A stretch of DNA of 64,000 nucleotides, taken from positions 1,193,386 to 1,257,385 of the forward strand of contig VZTJ01004779.1 in the NCBI GenBank assembly GCA_013397795.1. The letters run 5' to 3'. This DNA comes from Orthonyx spaldingii (lineage: Eukaryota > Chordata > Aves > Passeriformes > Orthonychidae). Each line of letters begins with the position of its first letter. The stretch's first letter is position 1. Positions 26,949 through 38,582 of this stretch are shown in pieces. Under the pieces are notes generated by a model. That model was not told the DNA's origin. It was given only the letters and a program-made list of their open reading frames with translations, and ran no database searches. The translations under genes were made by a program, and so were the position numbers.

Positions 26949-29247
26949 ACATAACCTAGAAAACGAAAGCTTGGCTGAGTATAAATATTTACTTTTCAAA
27001 ACCTAATTGCTAAGATAGACTCCATGGACATATGTTTCTACATGTATCAATCATCAGTAATTTTAGAACACAAATAACTCCAAAAACCCTTTTTTCTTTT
27101 TTTTGACTAGTACATTGGTTGCAGAAGAGTAGGCCTTTACTATACAGTGGCTTCCTTTCTACTTAATATTTTCAAAATTGAGACAGCAGACATTTAATGA
27201 ACAAAACTAAATTTTAAAGTGTTCATAAATCACACATGTGCTGTTTTGACAGGTATTAAATGACATGAAAATAATGTTTCACCACTGCACACTCCCTTTT
27301 TGTTGTAATACAGTAGCATTTTGAAGCCAGAGAAGAGGATGTTGTTACACAATATGGTGTTGGGAGATATTTGAGTACCTCATCAGGAGACTTGATAAAT
27401 ACACCAAGTAAAACACAGAAAGAATATTCTAGAACCTTCAAACAAGATTTCTCCCTTGCATACATACCAGAAATTCTGAGTTTCAATCTAGAAATAAATT
27501 TATTATCAGAAACAAAACAGTTATAGTTCCACATATTCATGCTTTAAAATAGGTACAAAATGTACTTCTCCTTTGGAAATGTTTACAGAGAGGAAAAAAG
27601 AAATAGGTGGCCAGCACTGTGATTTACAACACTGAACAGCAAATAATTACAGCAGACATTTGGAAAACCACCAATGTTTAAGAGTTTTTCAGTTGTTGGC
27701 TAAACAACTGCAAGCATCTTTGCCAAAGCCAGAATAAAATGTCTAATCAGAAGTGACTCTTGTATACAGAAAATAACTTATTCTCTAATCTATTTTAAGA
27801 AGAAAATTTGACCAATTATAGAAAACACTGTGACTACATCTATTCCATCACACAACTCAGGTTTCAATTCCAATCTCATTCAGAGTTTACAAGCTCATTC
27901 CCATGCTTTAGCATGTAGAAAGTTTCTTCTTTTTCCAGTGGTTCATCAAAACCAAGTTCTAGAAATGAAAGACTGTACTAGGCAAGAAATGCTGTACTGG
28001 TTGCACCAGGCATTTCTTCCCCAGGGTCCACTACAGACACACTAGTGGTGGAAGGACAACCATTTGTCTGCACACAGGACCCAGGAGGCACTCACACAGC
28101 TTTCACCTGTGAGGTGGCGAGTCCCTGTCACTTCAATTCTCACTGCTTCAATTGTGAACACCTCTTAAGATGCTCCTCTTTTAATGGTACACAGGGAAAA
28201 CCATGAACATCTTGAATGAGGCATCTGTTCTAACACAAAGCAGTAAGGTTACAGAGCAGTGAGCTCTGAGATGTTCAACTACATATTTTTCCAATATTTC
28301 TCCTAGGGAAACAGACAGGATCCAAGGTTATTAGTTAACAATTGAGACACATCCAACTATATTTAAACATTAAGAGACTCAATGCTACATTTTAGATTAA
28401 TTTTTGCATTTTGTGAAGTTCTAGTTCTTGCTATGAAAAACTCACCGTGAGTGAGCCACTGAGAACAGCACAATCATAGAAAAGTTCATTTATAAGTGTC
28501 TTAATAGGAAATTTCATGAAAATAGAGTAAAGATATCATTGTATGGAAAAAAAGAAGTGTGTACATATATGAAATTCAATAGCTGTTCCAATTGCTTTAG
28601 AGTAAAGAATGTTTTAGGAATATCCTCTGAGGGAAAATTACTAGTCTGTCAGCAATGCAGAAACTATGTCAGAGAATATATAGAAATGCACAAAATTCAA
28701 GAGAACATGTGAAAAACAAAGAACCTTTCAAACAACTGCTTAAGGATGTATCAAAGACAGTCAAGGTAAAATAGGTAATTCTATTACATGTAAGATTAAA
28801 TGACAGTGATATAGACATGTCATCCTAATAAAATGTCAACATAGAGAGAAGCATAAGTCATATTGAAAAGATGAGTGTCGAGAGTTCGAATACACATTTT
28901 GGATATACATTACAAGGTAATTTGAACTCAAGATCTTTCCAAAAGATAAAAAAGCTGCAGATGCCCTAAATCTTCAAAATAGAAATCAACATCTTACTGA
29001 GATACCTCTAATTCAGTGCATGCACATTAAAACTCTGGTCCCAAAGCTGAAAAAAAAAATGGCTTTAGAGTATATGCATACAGACAGGTAAAGAATTTTG
29101 CTTCAGTTTATAATTTATCTTGCAAAATGCTAAATTCTTGTGCCAAAAAAAAGACAAATTAATTTACCATCAAATGACTAGAAAAACTGATTTCCACTTA
29201 AAGAAAAAAACAAAACAAAACCAACAAGCAATATAATTTCTACTCAC

Positions 29248-29363
29248 CTTCAGGATCAAGGAGTTTCTCTATGCCCAGGTGCTGCCTGGCTATGTTGAAT
29301 GCATGGTCTAATCGTTGTACAGGTGACTGAGAAACAACAGTGTTCCAATCAAATAGGTCTGGT
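29248..29363 (-). CDS. DMD: Dystrophin exon 7 (CH2 part of the actin-binding domain)
   Basis: The minus-strand translation starts RPDLFDWNTVV (R split across the exon 6-7 junction) and includes HAFNIARQHLGIEKLLDPE. These are dystrophin residues 178-216 in human numbering, within the second calponin-homology domain that binds F-actin under the muscle membrane. The acceptor is a pyrimidine-rich TTTGCTTTAG and the donor GTGAGT. The exon enters in phase 2 and leaves in phase 1, as in human. It is 116 nt against 119 in mammals, because one codon is missing after VVSQ, where mammals have two glutamines. DLFDWN and FNIAR distinguish dystrophin from utrophin (DLFSWD, FSKAQ). The next exon is outside the window. 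Confidence 0.97.
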
Positions 29364-29887
29364 CTAAAGCAAAAACAAGAGGAAGAATAAGCTCCTTATT
29401 TTTTAGTCTTACATTTATTTAGTGTTTCTAAAGCTATGCATCAGCTTTTTTATTTTCATAGTGAAAGACCTTGTTAATTGGCACTGGGACTAACGAAACT
29501 CAGTGGCTAAGTGGTTTGCATTCTATTCTCATCCACATCCACATTTCTTGTTCTCCACCAAGTCCCAACAACCTATAACCTCATATCCCCAAAGCACCTG
29601 CTCTCCCCCACAGCACAGGGCTCCTGTCACTGCCCACAGCCAGTTGGCTCCATCATTCCAGTCCCAAATAGTGCTTGGGTGGGAAAGACCAGGGGCTGTG
29701 GCCATGCAGCTGGGACTGGCATGTGGCAGGACAAGCAGGACAGAACTGCTGAGGCCATTTGGGAACCTTCCTTCTCTCCCCAGCCATCAGTTTTTCACTT
29801 CAATTAATATTTCTAAGAGTGCAATTGCTTCTGAGATTACCAGCTCACTGTTACATCAGATTGAAATTGGTCAATAGGTTAAAAAAT

Positions 29888-29970
29888 TCATAGAATCATA
29901 GAAACATTTGGGTCAGGAAACACCTGTAAGAACACAGAGTTCAACTCCTACCCTATCACAGCCAAATCAC
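29888..29970 (-). mobile_element. CR1 LINE 3'-end fragment
   Basis: It begins TCATAGAATCATAGAAACAT, the reverse complement of the ATTCTATGATTCTAT octamer repeat that ends CR1 transcripts. AACACAGAGTTCAACTCCTA follows, which matches the CR1 3' untranslated end. It is short and 5'-truncated, as most CR1 copies are. Confidence 0.85.
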
Positions 29971-30823
29971 AATTTACAGGCTCTTACAGGAAAAGACACA
30001 ATGACCAAAACTGAATTATAGCTCAGATGCACAATCTGGGACCTTGTATTAGCAATTGCACTATTTGCAGTATAAATAATACACCATGATCTTTGGCCTT
30101 TCATCTGAGAGTTATCCATTAGGAAATCAGAATTTGTTACCAGGTACTCTGGAGAAATAAAGTTTAATCAGATATTCTGTAACTACTGAGCATGTAATAT
30201 GAAGAAAAACAACTATGCTATTTGTGTGACTTCCATACCGTGTTCTAAGTCAGAAGACATTTAAACATATAATTTCAACTACAGATAAATCAAGCACATT
30301 ATTTACACTACTTAAAATTTGCAATTAATTATGACAGATTTACTTCCATTTTTATTAATTTTAGAGGTTAATTTTAAATAGTCTCCTGAGTTATAATAAA
30401 TGGAAAAAATGTTTACTACATCACATTGAAATAATGTTAAGAGAGTAAAGGAAAAATGCCATTTATCTAGCAGTTTTTCCCCAGTTACGTACCTTTGCTG
30501 TCCAATTTTTTTTCTGAGAGAGGAATGATTTACACAGTAATAACTAAGTTATTCCAAGTTATTTTGCTTCTGTATTCATAGATATTTAAATATTAAAAGT
30601 AGAGTTTTCTCCTTCCCACAAGTGGAATAACTTCAAAATATTAATAAATATTAATTTAATAACAAATCTGGCTGGGGACAGGGTGGAGAAGGGAGAGGAA
30701 AACTTATTAATCTCTGGGTTTACTCATGGATGGATGAAGTCTGTGATCCCATAGAGTGGTTTGTGTACTAAAACACAGGCAAAATACAGATTATATGTAC
30801 ATAATTAGTAAAAAAAAAAAAAA

Positions 30824-30883
30824 NNNNNNNNNNNNNNNNNNNNNNNNNNNNNNNNNNNNNNNNNNNNNNNNNNNNNNNNNNNN
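30824..30883. other. Assembly gap (60 N)
   Basis: Sixty N follow a poly-A run (30810-30823) and abut the first readable bases of an LTR. The missing sequence probably includes the LTR's first two bases (TG) and its 5' target-site copy. Confidence 0.98.
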
Positions 30884-31419
30884 TCCTTGAACTAGGGATG
30901 GAGTTACCACTGTTCATAGCGGTCTACACAATGCTGTGTTTTGGATTTACAGTTAAAAGAGCGTTCAGAGCAAACCAGGTATAGCTGAAGTGTGTTTACA
31001 CAAAATCAATACCTTCTCTTTTTCCCTTCACTCTGCCTTCCCCAAACGAGTGGGGGACAGATGGGCAAGAAACTGGGAGGGGACATAGTCAGGACAGGTA
31101 ACCCAAACCAGTGAAAGGATCCCTATGCCACAGAAATTGCTCAGCCATAAATACCTGGGTAAAGGGAGGGAGTGGGTGGAGTATTTTGTTCTGGGAAGGT
31201 GTCTCCTGCTTGAAAAGTGGCTGGGGACCAGTTACTGCCTTTGCATCACTTGTTTTCCTATTCTTCTTTCCTCCATTTGTTAAAATAGTCTCTATTTTGA
31301 CTCAAGAGTTTTCTTGCTTTCACTTTTCCTATTCTCTTCCCTATCCTGGGGGAACAAGGGGAGAAGCAAGCAAGTGGTTGTGTGGGTGCATAGCTGCTGG
31401 CTGAAGTCAAGCCACCACA
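30884..31419 (+). mobile_element. Avian ERV LTR, 5' end at the gap
   Basis: Starts TCCTTGAACTAGGGATGGAG, aligning base by base with the LTR at 62872 after that element's first TG (TCCTGGTTTCAGCTGGGATAG). Both continue with ATGCTGTGTTTTGGATT or TGCTGTGTTTTGGATTA and later a TATA-like ATAAATACCTGGGT. The 3' part has the TTTTGACTCAAGAGTTTTCTTGC block, a GGGGGAACAAGGGG block, and ends CAAGCCACCACA, typical of the family. Antisense to DMD. The flank after the end is CTCCT. The 5' flank is lost in the gap, so target duplication cannot be tested. Confidence 0.75.
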
Positions 31420-34400
31420 CTCCTACTCCTTATTCTGTCAGCATAGGGATGTTCTTCAAATCCTTATTCTCTCCAGATTAAACACTTGACATAGGATGCA
31501 TAAGCTCATACAGCAAATCTAGCTAAGAGAACACTGTAGTAATCACAAAGCTGTCTATTATGACTGTCAAAAATCTTGGCAAGGACGTGTTGCATAAATA
31601 CTACATAGACTAGAAGGTAAAAAGCATTGGTAGGAAAAGCTTTTAGGACAAGGAGAGGAAAGAAGTGTATCCAAGCGACTACCTCCCCCTCAATTTTACT
31701 TTTTTTCTTTTTTCCTTTTTTTTTAATTTTTTTATTTGGCTTAAAGTCTAAGTACACCTGCAATGCTCAGAGCAGAACATTATCTTCACATAATCATGAC
31801 CTGTTTGGTGATGCAAGATTTTATATACAGGAACATACTTTTAATCAATCAGGACTCCACTGAGCAAGAATACGAACTTTTAAAATTGTTCCTTGAGGAA
31901 TGTAACAATATTGTCTGACTCCTGTTGAGAAAACCTCTGTCATCATTAATAATATCTTAAATGAACAATTTCATCCAACTTTTCAGTTGTATAATCCAGC
32001 GGGTATTTTCAAGTTAACCTACCAAGACAGACTAAAATTATTATCAAAACATCATCTGTAGGGGTAGGACTCTCAAGATACAAAGAGTTTTTGTTGGAGT
32101 TTTCTTTTGTTGTTTTGTTGGTTTCTTTTAAAAAGAAACACTCCAGCACACACAAGATTTTCAGTAACAAAGTTTCAGACATTATGTCTTAACGCCTGGG
32201 TTGAATTTGCATGCTGCATGTGCCTGTGAAGAGCACACGCAGCAGCTCTTTCTCCACTCACTACAGATGGCAAAAATTTGAACCCTCTGAGACACAGCCA
32301 TAAGGGAATTAGTAAGCTTTAGTATGTCACTGACAGGTTTCTTATCAATTTTCTTAGTATTGTACATAAAGCAAACAGTACAGATTCCAAGTCAACTTAC
32401 AAGTATAAGGCCACCTACTGCAACTCAGCTCTGACAAGCACCAGCTTAATTAAAAGGAAAATAAATTCAAAAAGCTCTCCCTACTGCAACAGCAATTTAA
32501 CTTTCCAGATTTTCCCTTTGTTGAAAGATTATGTTGCTATACACATTTCAGCAGCTCTATCACTAGAATAACAGTGTCATAATGTCAGCTTGAAGCATCA
32601 GCTTCTCAGTGCTATGTGTCAGGATGTTTCACTGGGTGTATTTATGTTGCAATACTGCCAAGTGTGATTGTGGGAGATATTGTAGCCTGGAAGATTAATA
32701 ATTACAGTTTAGGAGATTTCCATTGTGGCAAATGGAAAATAGCTTTCGAAAATCCCTGAAAAAACATTGAAACAGATTTTCAAATGACAACTATTATTAG
32801 CTTTCTAAGGAGTTTTAAATACAGGAGAGAGAAGGTATGAAACAGCAGAGGAAAGAAATGAAATTAAATACTGATGCTCTGCCTTCATTTGTCCTCTCCA
32901 TAACGTTCAAATAATACCAAAGAAGATGAGATTTATTCTCACATCTGCAGCTTGGGTCTTGTCTGACAGGGAGCAAACCCAAGGAAAAATAACCAGCATT
33001 TCTCACTCCACTTCCTGAACAATACAACCGTATGCGTGTTCAGAGGAGCTAGAATTAAGTAGAACATGCTGAGCTTTATCTAACCACTCACTGATCAGCT
33101 CAAACAGCACTGGTCTTGTATTACTTTATTACAAGATCACAGAAAGCCAAAATTGAAAGGACTGAAGGCTTCAACGGAGAAGTCTACATTGTAAAAATCA
33201 AAATTTATATTGACTATACAGTAATTTTTGTACCAACAGTTCTTTCCTATAACTAGCAGAAACACAAATAATAAAAACAAACAAACAAAAAAAAATTGAA
33301 GGGAAAAACAAATCTGAAATTTTTCAAAACATATTTCCTAGAAAAATAAAGTACAAAACGGACTCCCTACATCCCCTCTGAACCCCAGTTCCACAAGTTG
33401 CAACTGAACTAGTTCAGCCAGGGTGAGAAAACTTAATCTGGAGTATACTATGGAAAAACAAATCCTTAAAGATCTCTACCTAGAAATTAAAGTCATGGAT
33501 AAGACAAACCACAGCTTTTCATTGTTGTAGACAGAAAGCAGTCACATTTAGACTGTAACATTTACCATCTCCATTTCAAGAGGAAAGCTGTGGATTTGCT
33601 GCTTTAGCTGTTATATACAAGAAGATTTTGTATATGTCTTCAGAACTCTCACAATTAAAAAAAGTCAGGAGAGAGTAACTCACACATAACCTAGTGATTT
33701 ATTAAAATAAGACTATTTTCATACCTCTTCATCCCATTGGTTTCACTTTTACTGTAAACTAGTGAAGAAAAGCTTTTTTACGCTTCTATCCAGAACCTCT
33801 TTTTAATGCCATTTTCCTTCCCTCCTCACTCTGCCACCCTGAAGCAGAATCAGCTGCAGTGAAGTGCTCATTTGTAAGGCAGTCACCTGGCTTAAGTTCA
33901 AGCATTTTAAAGAAGCAAGGAGGAAGATAACGAATGCCACCTGTTCCCACTTCAAAATCCTGATTACAGGGCCAGGTGAGGAAAGAAAAAAAGCCCCAAC
34001 AAAGTTAGAGGAGAGGTAAAGCTCTCTCTAATATCCACCTAGAGGAAAAAGATTACAAGAAGTAAATGGGGAAAGCTCTTTGTGATCTGGAGCCTGAAGA
34101 AGGGAGAGTTTCAACTGTAGAAGGACTGACCTCTCTTCCTCAGCAAAAATTTTAGTTTCTGTGTATTCCTGGCGTGATAATGCCGTTCCACAGCTGCTGC
34201 CTTGATTTTCAGTTCAATGCAGAATATACAATTCAAGAGCCCATGTGCCAAGGTTATATCCTGAAAATTCACACTCTGGGCTCACTAATGTGCCCTTGTA
34301 GATTAGCCAAGTGACCTGTGCTCCACTGCCCCTCACACTCAGTATTGAAAGCAATTGTTAAAGAGCTTGAATATCCATGGAAACATGGTGATTACAGAGA

Positions 34401-34711
34401 TGGGAATATCTACTTAAAGTAACCCCTTTAAAAAATGATGGAAAAAGAGCATCAGAAAAATCTGATCCAACCAAAACAGTCAGCTGAAAGCAAGGGATTG
34501 GTGGGTGAAAAGACTATGAGAAATAGAGCTTCCCACTGCTCTCACAGCAAACTATGTGGTCAGTGCATCATGATAGTCCTTTACTTTATCTCAATCCCTT
34601 TAAGGAGGTGCTTAGAAGATTCATCCAGATGCAAATTTCACATTACTGTCTGAACCTCTTTAAAAAAAACCAAAACAAACAGCAAACCAAAACAAAAAGC
34701 CACCTGTTCAT

Positions 34712-34793
34712 TCACTGAAAACATTATATAAGAGAAAGGAAAATATCACCTTCATCACTGAAAACATTATATAAGAGAAAGGAAAATATCACC
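34712..34793. repeat. Perfect 39-bp direct repeat, period 43 bp
   Basis: A 39-bp unit beginning TCACTGAAAACATTATATAA occupies 34712-34750 and is repeated without change at 34755-34793, separated by TTCA. Absence of any difference suggests a recent slippage duplication or an assembly artefact. Confidence 0.95.
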
Positions 34794-36429
34794 ATCCCTA
34801 AAGGAAAGGGGTTGCTTTGAAAAGGAGATAGCTTTAATGCTACTACGAAATCTATCCTCACTTTCAGAGAGTCGAAATACTATGGAAAAAAGTTTGAGTA
34901 GCATCATTCTTTCACTGTTGGACAGATTTTTGGTGTTTGGGATTTTCTGTTGAGTTTTGGAGGTTTTTCATTTTGTTCTTGGTTGGGTTTTTGTAGCAGT
35001 CTAGGAACAGTACTAAAACTGGGAAAAAGTATACAAATCAGGTACCAAGTCCACCATATGAGTTAATTATCACACCTCATTTTCAAACTGTAGTTATCCT
35101 TTCTTATGACTAACTCTGCTTCCATTCCTGACAATGCGGAGGAATAAAGTCAGAGCACAAAAGGAAAGAAGAAGAGAACATCTGGACAAAACTTTATGGA
35201 GAACAAGGAAATTGACATGAAAGAAACAGAACAGGAGAACTGGAGGAACAGAAAACTGAACAGGGAAAATAGAGGAGCTAAATTCAGAAGTGTTTGTCAC
35301 CAGAGTGCTTATCATTCTATGTAAGTAAAACACAAAATATTTATAAAATGTGAGACACCAGGTTTCTCTGAGAATTCATGTAAATCACTTCTGAACAACC
35401 TTCAGTGTATATTCAAACTGTCTTCTTTAGGCACTAAATCCAAGACACTCTGACACCCAACAAATCTGTAATGTACCTGCGTCTTAGAGTGACTGAATTA
35501 GGCTCCTTAGAGAAGTTTTTTTTTATTATTATAGGATAGAGTTAGAAGTTCCTGAACACTGAATGTCTTAGTGTACCTATTTAATTGGTTCCATCTGGAA
35601 TCTTGAAACACAATTCAGTGTTCCCACACACTGGACATGAAGTGCAAAGTCAACAAGAATCAAATATCATTGGTTCATCTTAAAGATGACTGCATCAGGA
35701 CTTTGGAGGAAATGAAGAAATGAAACTTTTGCAGAGGAACTTAGTGATTGAATTCCAGAAGATGACTGGTGTGTCTTGGGGACTTGCCTCTGGGAATATG
35801 ACTGAACGCTTGCCATTTCCCAGGTAAGTGCAGAGACAAGACTCTGGGCAAGAGACAAGACTTCCGTGGAGTAATTCCTCACCTCTATTGAAAATAGGCT
35901 CACTGTGCAGAAAGCTGTGCAAGATTTATGGCAGCAGAGAGAAGACAAGTAAAAGCCAGCTTAAGTTTTGCAGCCCTGAATTACAAAACCTGAATAAAGT
36001 GCATAAATTCCAGTAAGCAGGACATGAATGTTCATCTGGTGGACTTTGCACTGAACTGAACACAGCAGTGCATAAAGTCTGACATACGACACAGAGATTT
36101 GTCTAGACAATCCCAGTGTGGTTTACTGGCAACTGCACGCCCCAGCCAGGGGCTGATCCTGAATAAGTCCCTCTGTTCAGACTTCTGAAGCTATTCCTAC
36201 AGAGAAGGACAAAAAGGAATTTCTGATTACTCATTTCAGACACCAGATATTACATGGTCCTGCAGAGCATGCAATCTGAATATGTGAGTAACAGATACCC
36301 TAATCAGGAAACAGGCAGTCTGATGTTGTCTCCAGGTGGAAAGACATTGTGGAAAGATGACTGGGGGTAGAATCAGAGGAAACTGAAAAGCTGTATTCAC
36401 ATTCTAACAGAGGTTACAATGGTACGGAA

Positions 36430-36950
36430 ATTTTAGGGAAAAATACAGCTGCTGGATGAAATGCAGCTGGTGTGCTTGAAACCTGTTCTACAATGATTCC
36501 CCACACAGTGGGGTTGTTTGTCAGTGTTTCCCATTGTCTTGGGATGTGAGAGCCCCCTCTCATCACCCCCAGATGGTGATCTTGCCTTTGTTCCCAGTTG
36601 CCATATGGAGCAGCATTGGGAACAGTCACCACCTTGTCTTTGTCTGGGGAAGTCACGTGGACATGACCTGCAGGGAGCATCCATCATCTTCTTCTTGTCC
36701 CAGCTGCCACACGGAACTAAGTCAAGAGAGTGACCATCTTTTTGTGAGAAAAACACCTTCTCTTTCTGTATAATTTTGTTATTAATGTTGCTGTTGTTGC
36801 TGCACATTTCTTATTCCATTGCTCTTTGCATTCAGTAAATTGTGATCCCAACCCAATATCTCTGATTTGTTCCTCCCTTGCCAGAGGGAGCAGAGGGAAA
36901 GGAGTGGTTGATATGGAGTTCAATTTCTGGATGGTGTTTAAACCACTACA
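36430..36950 (+). mobile_element. Avian ERV LTR, 5' boundary unsure
   Basis: The 3' half follows the layout of the other LTRs here: CAGTAAATTGTGATCCCAAC, a TGCCAGAGGGAGCAGAGGGA block, and the end GTGTTTAAACCACTACA at 36950. That end is the inverse of the TGTAGTGG terminus of the 11840 element. A GC-richer body with CACCCCCAGATGG precedes it. I could not fix the 5' TG. TGTTCTACAATG near 36484 or a site further upstream (36316) are candidates. The bases after the end are CAGTT, and CAGTC precedes the TG at 36316. Antisense to DMD. Confidence 0.6.
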
Positions 36951-37763
36951 CAGTTAAAAAGCTCAAGTTCCTAATAATTTGAGCAGTCAGACACTTTGCA
37001 GGGCAGTCCCCTTTAAGAGAGAAGTATAGTAGTAGAAGAGAGGTCGAGAGGTTTATCACATTGGAAAAAGCAACAGTACTTTAAAAGTAGCAGTGGCAAG
37101 AACTGGGCCTTTTAGATAGATTGACTTGCACATCTTCCTTGAGCCATGTACACAGAATCCCCAGAGAACTCTGAATCTCCAGAGGCAGAGTTTTATACAG
37201 CATAGACTAGAAGGAGGCAACTTCTGAGAGAGGCTAAGAACTCAAATCAGCTGGTGGAATAACATGAAAGGCTTTGAAAACAAAGGCTACCTTCTCCAGC
37301 TGTGTCCTTGTCAGGCAAATCCATACTTTCAATTCAGCAGCTGTGAGAAGCTTTCAACAAACATCACATTTTCCCCCTCTAAGTACCCCCAGGAAAATCT
37401 CCTTCTCCCTCTAGGACAACCTCAAAGGCTTAGTTTTGGACCTACTCCTTGCTCTTCTCAAAAGTTTCCAAGCCTGTACTCCTTGAGACTATCTATGTGG
37501 TATACACACTACTGATGTTCCAGAAAGGATCTGAGCTGAGTGTTTTTGGCTGTGCTGTGGAAAGCTCTCCCTCCACGAGAGGATTTAGTATGACACAAAA
37601 TGCAGCACACCGGCCAAAGCAAACAGTCTGTCATCTAAAAGAATGCTGAAACACCCACAGAGGAAGCAGCTAAACCCCCCACATAACAGACACACCATCC
37701 TCAGGCCCTGTAACAGCCATCTGTCACAAGCTTACTGGAACAGTGAAAAGTTACTTTTCCTAC

Positions 37764-37936
37764 CTGTGGCTGTGGAGGAGTGCGTTGAAAGCCAATCCAT
37801 CAGACCAGCTAGTGGTGAAATTGGTAACGTTGACCTGTGGGTAATTGCGAGTGGATTGACGGACCCAGCTCAGCAGAATCATTTCACTGTTTGTCTGCTG
37901 CAGTCCAGCCATGATGTTTTTCATTACATCTTTGAC
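37764..37936 (-). CDS. DMD: Dystrophin exon 6 (CH1-CH2 linker and start of CH2)
   Basis: The minus strand translates to [18 protein letters not shown], then [19 protein letters not shown], then [20 protein letters not shown] and R completed in exon 7. This corresponds to dystrophin residues 120-177 and contains the third proposed actin-binding segment ([18 protein letters not shown]). Length 173 nt equals the human exon. The acceptor is TTTTATTGCAG and the donor GTAGGA. Compared with human (from memory) I see N122D, K138M, I157T, L169F and I173L. K138M and I157T are non-conservative. The residues at human D165, A168 and A171, sites of disease missense changes, are kept. Confidence 0.98.
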
Positions 37937-38553
37937 CTGCAATAAAAGACAGAATTTGATCAATGATTGAACTTATTAAAAGCTGACTATTTCTTTTCTT
38001 GACATGACAAGCCTTCAGTTGCCTAGATTACAACCTTAAAGAAAAACTCCTAAGTAATTAAAGAACATACTTGTTTTCACAATATAATGACAGCAATCAA
38101 TTCTGAATGCTGAAAGACAATGGGTATTGACATGCACTGAATGCATTAACCCCTGTGCCACAGGTGAGGCAGGGACAGATAAGGCACATTTGTTAGCACC
38201 ACTTGTGGGAAGTGAGTTCATTCAAACTATTTCTCCTTGTGGTTTTCTTTGATGTGGAAATACATCCTTAGTTAATATGATACATTATAGCAAAAGTTGA
38301 TAAAATGATGAAAAGCATTCTTCTCTCATTGATGGAGCTGAAATAGTACCAAGGCAAAATAAATGTGCTCAATGCACAGCAGAGAATGTTTTTGACTTAA
38401 AGGTGCAAACTATATTTGCACACATGCGCTTGGACAAAAAGTCAATTTCCTTGTATGTATTAAAAGAGTATTGTATATGTTTCAATTTTATTGTTTTAAT
38501 TAAGTTAATATTCCTTTTTCACTAGAGAGAGTTTACCAATCTACAGTTATTAT

Positions 38554-38582
38554 TTTATAAAAAGCCTAAAGGCTTTTATAAA
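38554..38582. repeat. Inverted repeat (12-bp arms, 4-base loop)
   Basis: TTTATAAAAAGCC and GGCTTTTATAAA flank TAAA. The arms pair along 12 bp with a single extra A in the left arm. No element is recognisable around it. It could fold in DNA or in the pre-mRNA. Confidence 0.8.

Larger units (their letters stand above)
1..29247 (-). other. DMD: DMD intron 7 (incomplete, runs off the window)
   Basis: Sequence downstream of exon 7 in gene orientation. Its 5' splice site is at 29247-29246 (GTGAGT read on the minus strand). I searched for the conserved exon 8 (the CH2 continuation after the DPE motif) and did not see it, so the intron is at least 29.2 kb here. The content is AT-rich unique sequence with the repeats listed separately. 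In 1-4180, 5216-9340, 9800-11834, 13626-14340 and 15021-26552 I see only low-complexity tracts and short chance ORFs. The longest, 112 codons at 7780-8118 on the plus strand, has no recognisable motif. Confidence 0.85.
29364..37763 (-). other. DMD: DMD intron 6 (8400 bp)
   Basis: It lies between the exon 6 donor (GTAGGA on the minus strand, ending at 37763) and the exon 7 acceptor. It contains a CR1 tail, an assembly gap, two LTRs and a short perfect duplication, listed separately. Other parts (31420-34711, 34794-36430, 36951-37763) are AT-rich unique sequence in which I see no gene. A GC-richer patch at 29500-29830 has open frames of 98 and 124 codons with no recognisable motif. Confidence 0.95.

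Noticed and set aside
33125..33190. Possible CR1 tail (GATCACAGAAAGCCAAAATT)
   Set aside because: Resembles the reverse-complement CR1 end for about 40 bases only and lacks the octamer repeat. Too weak.
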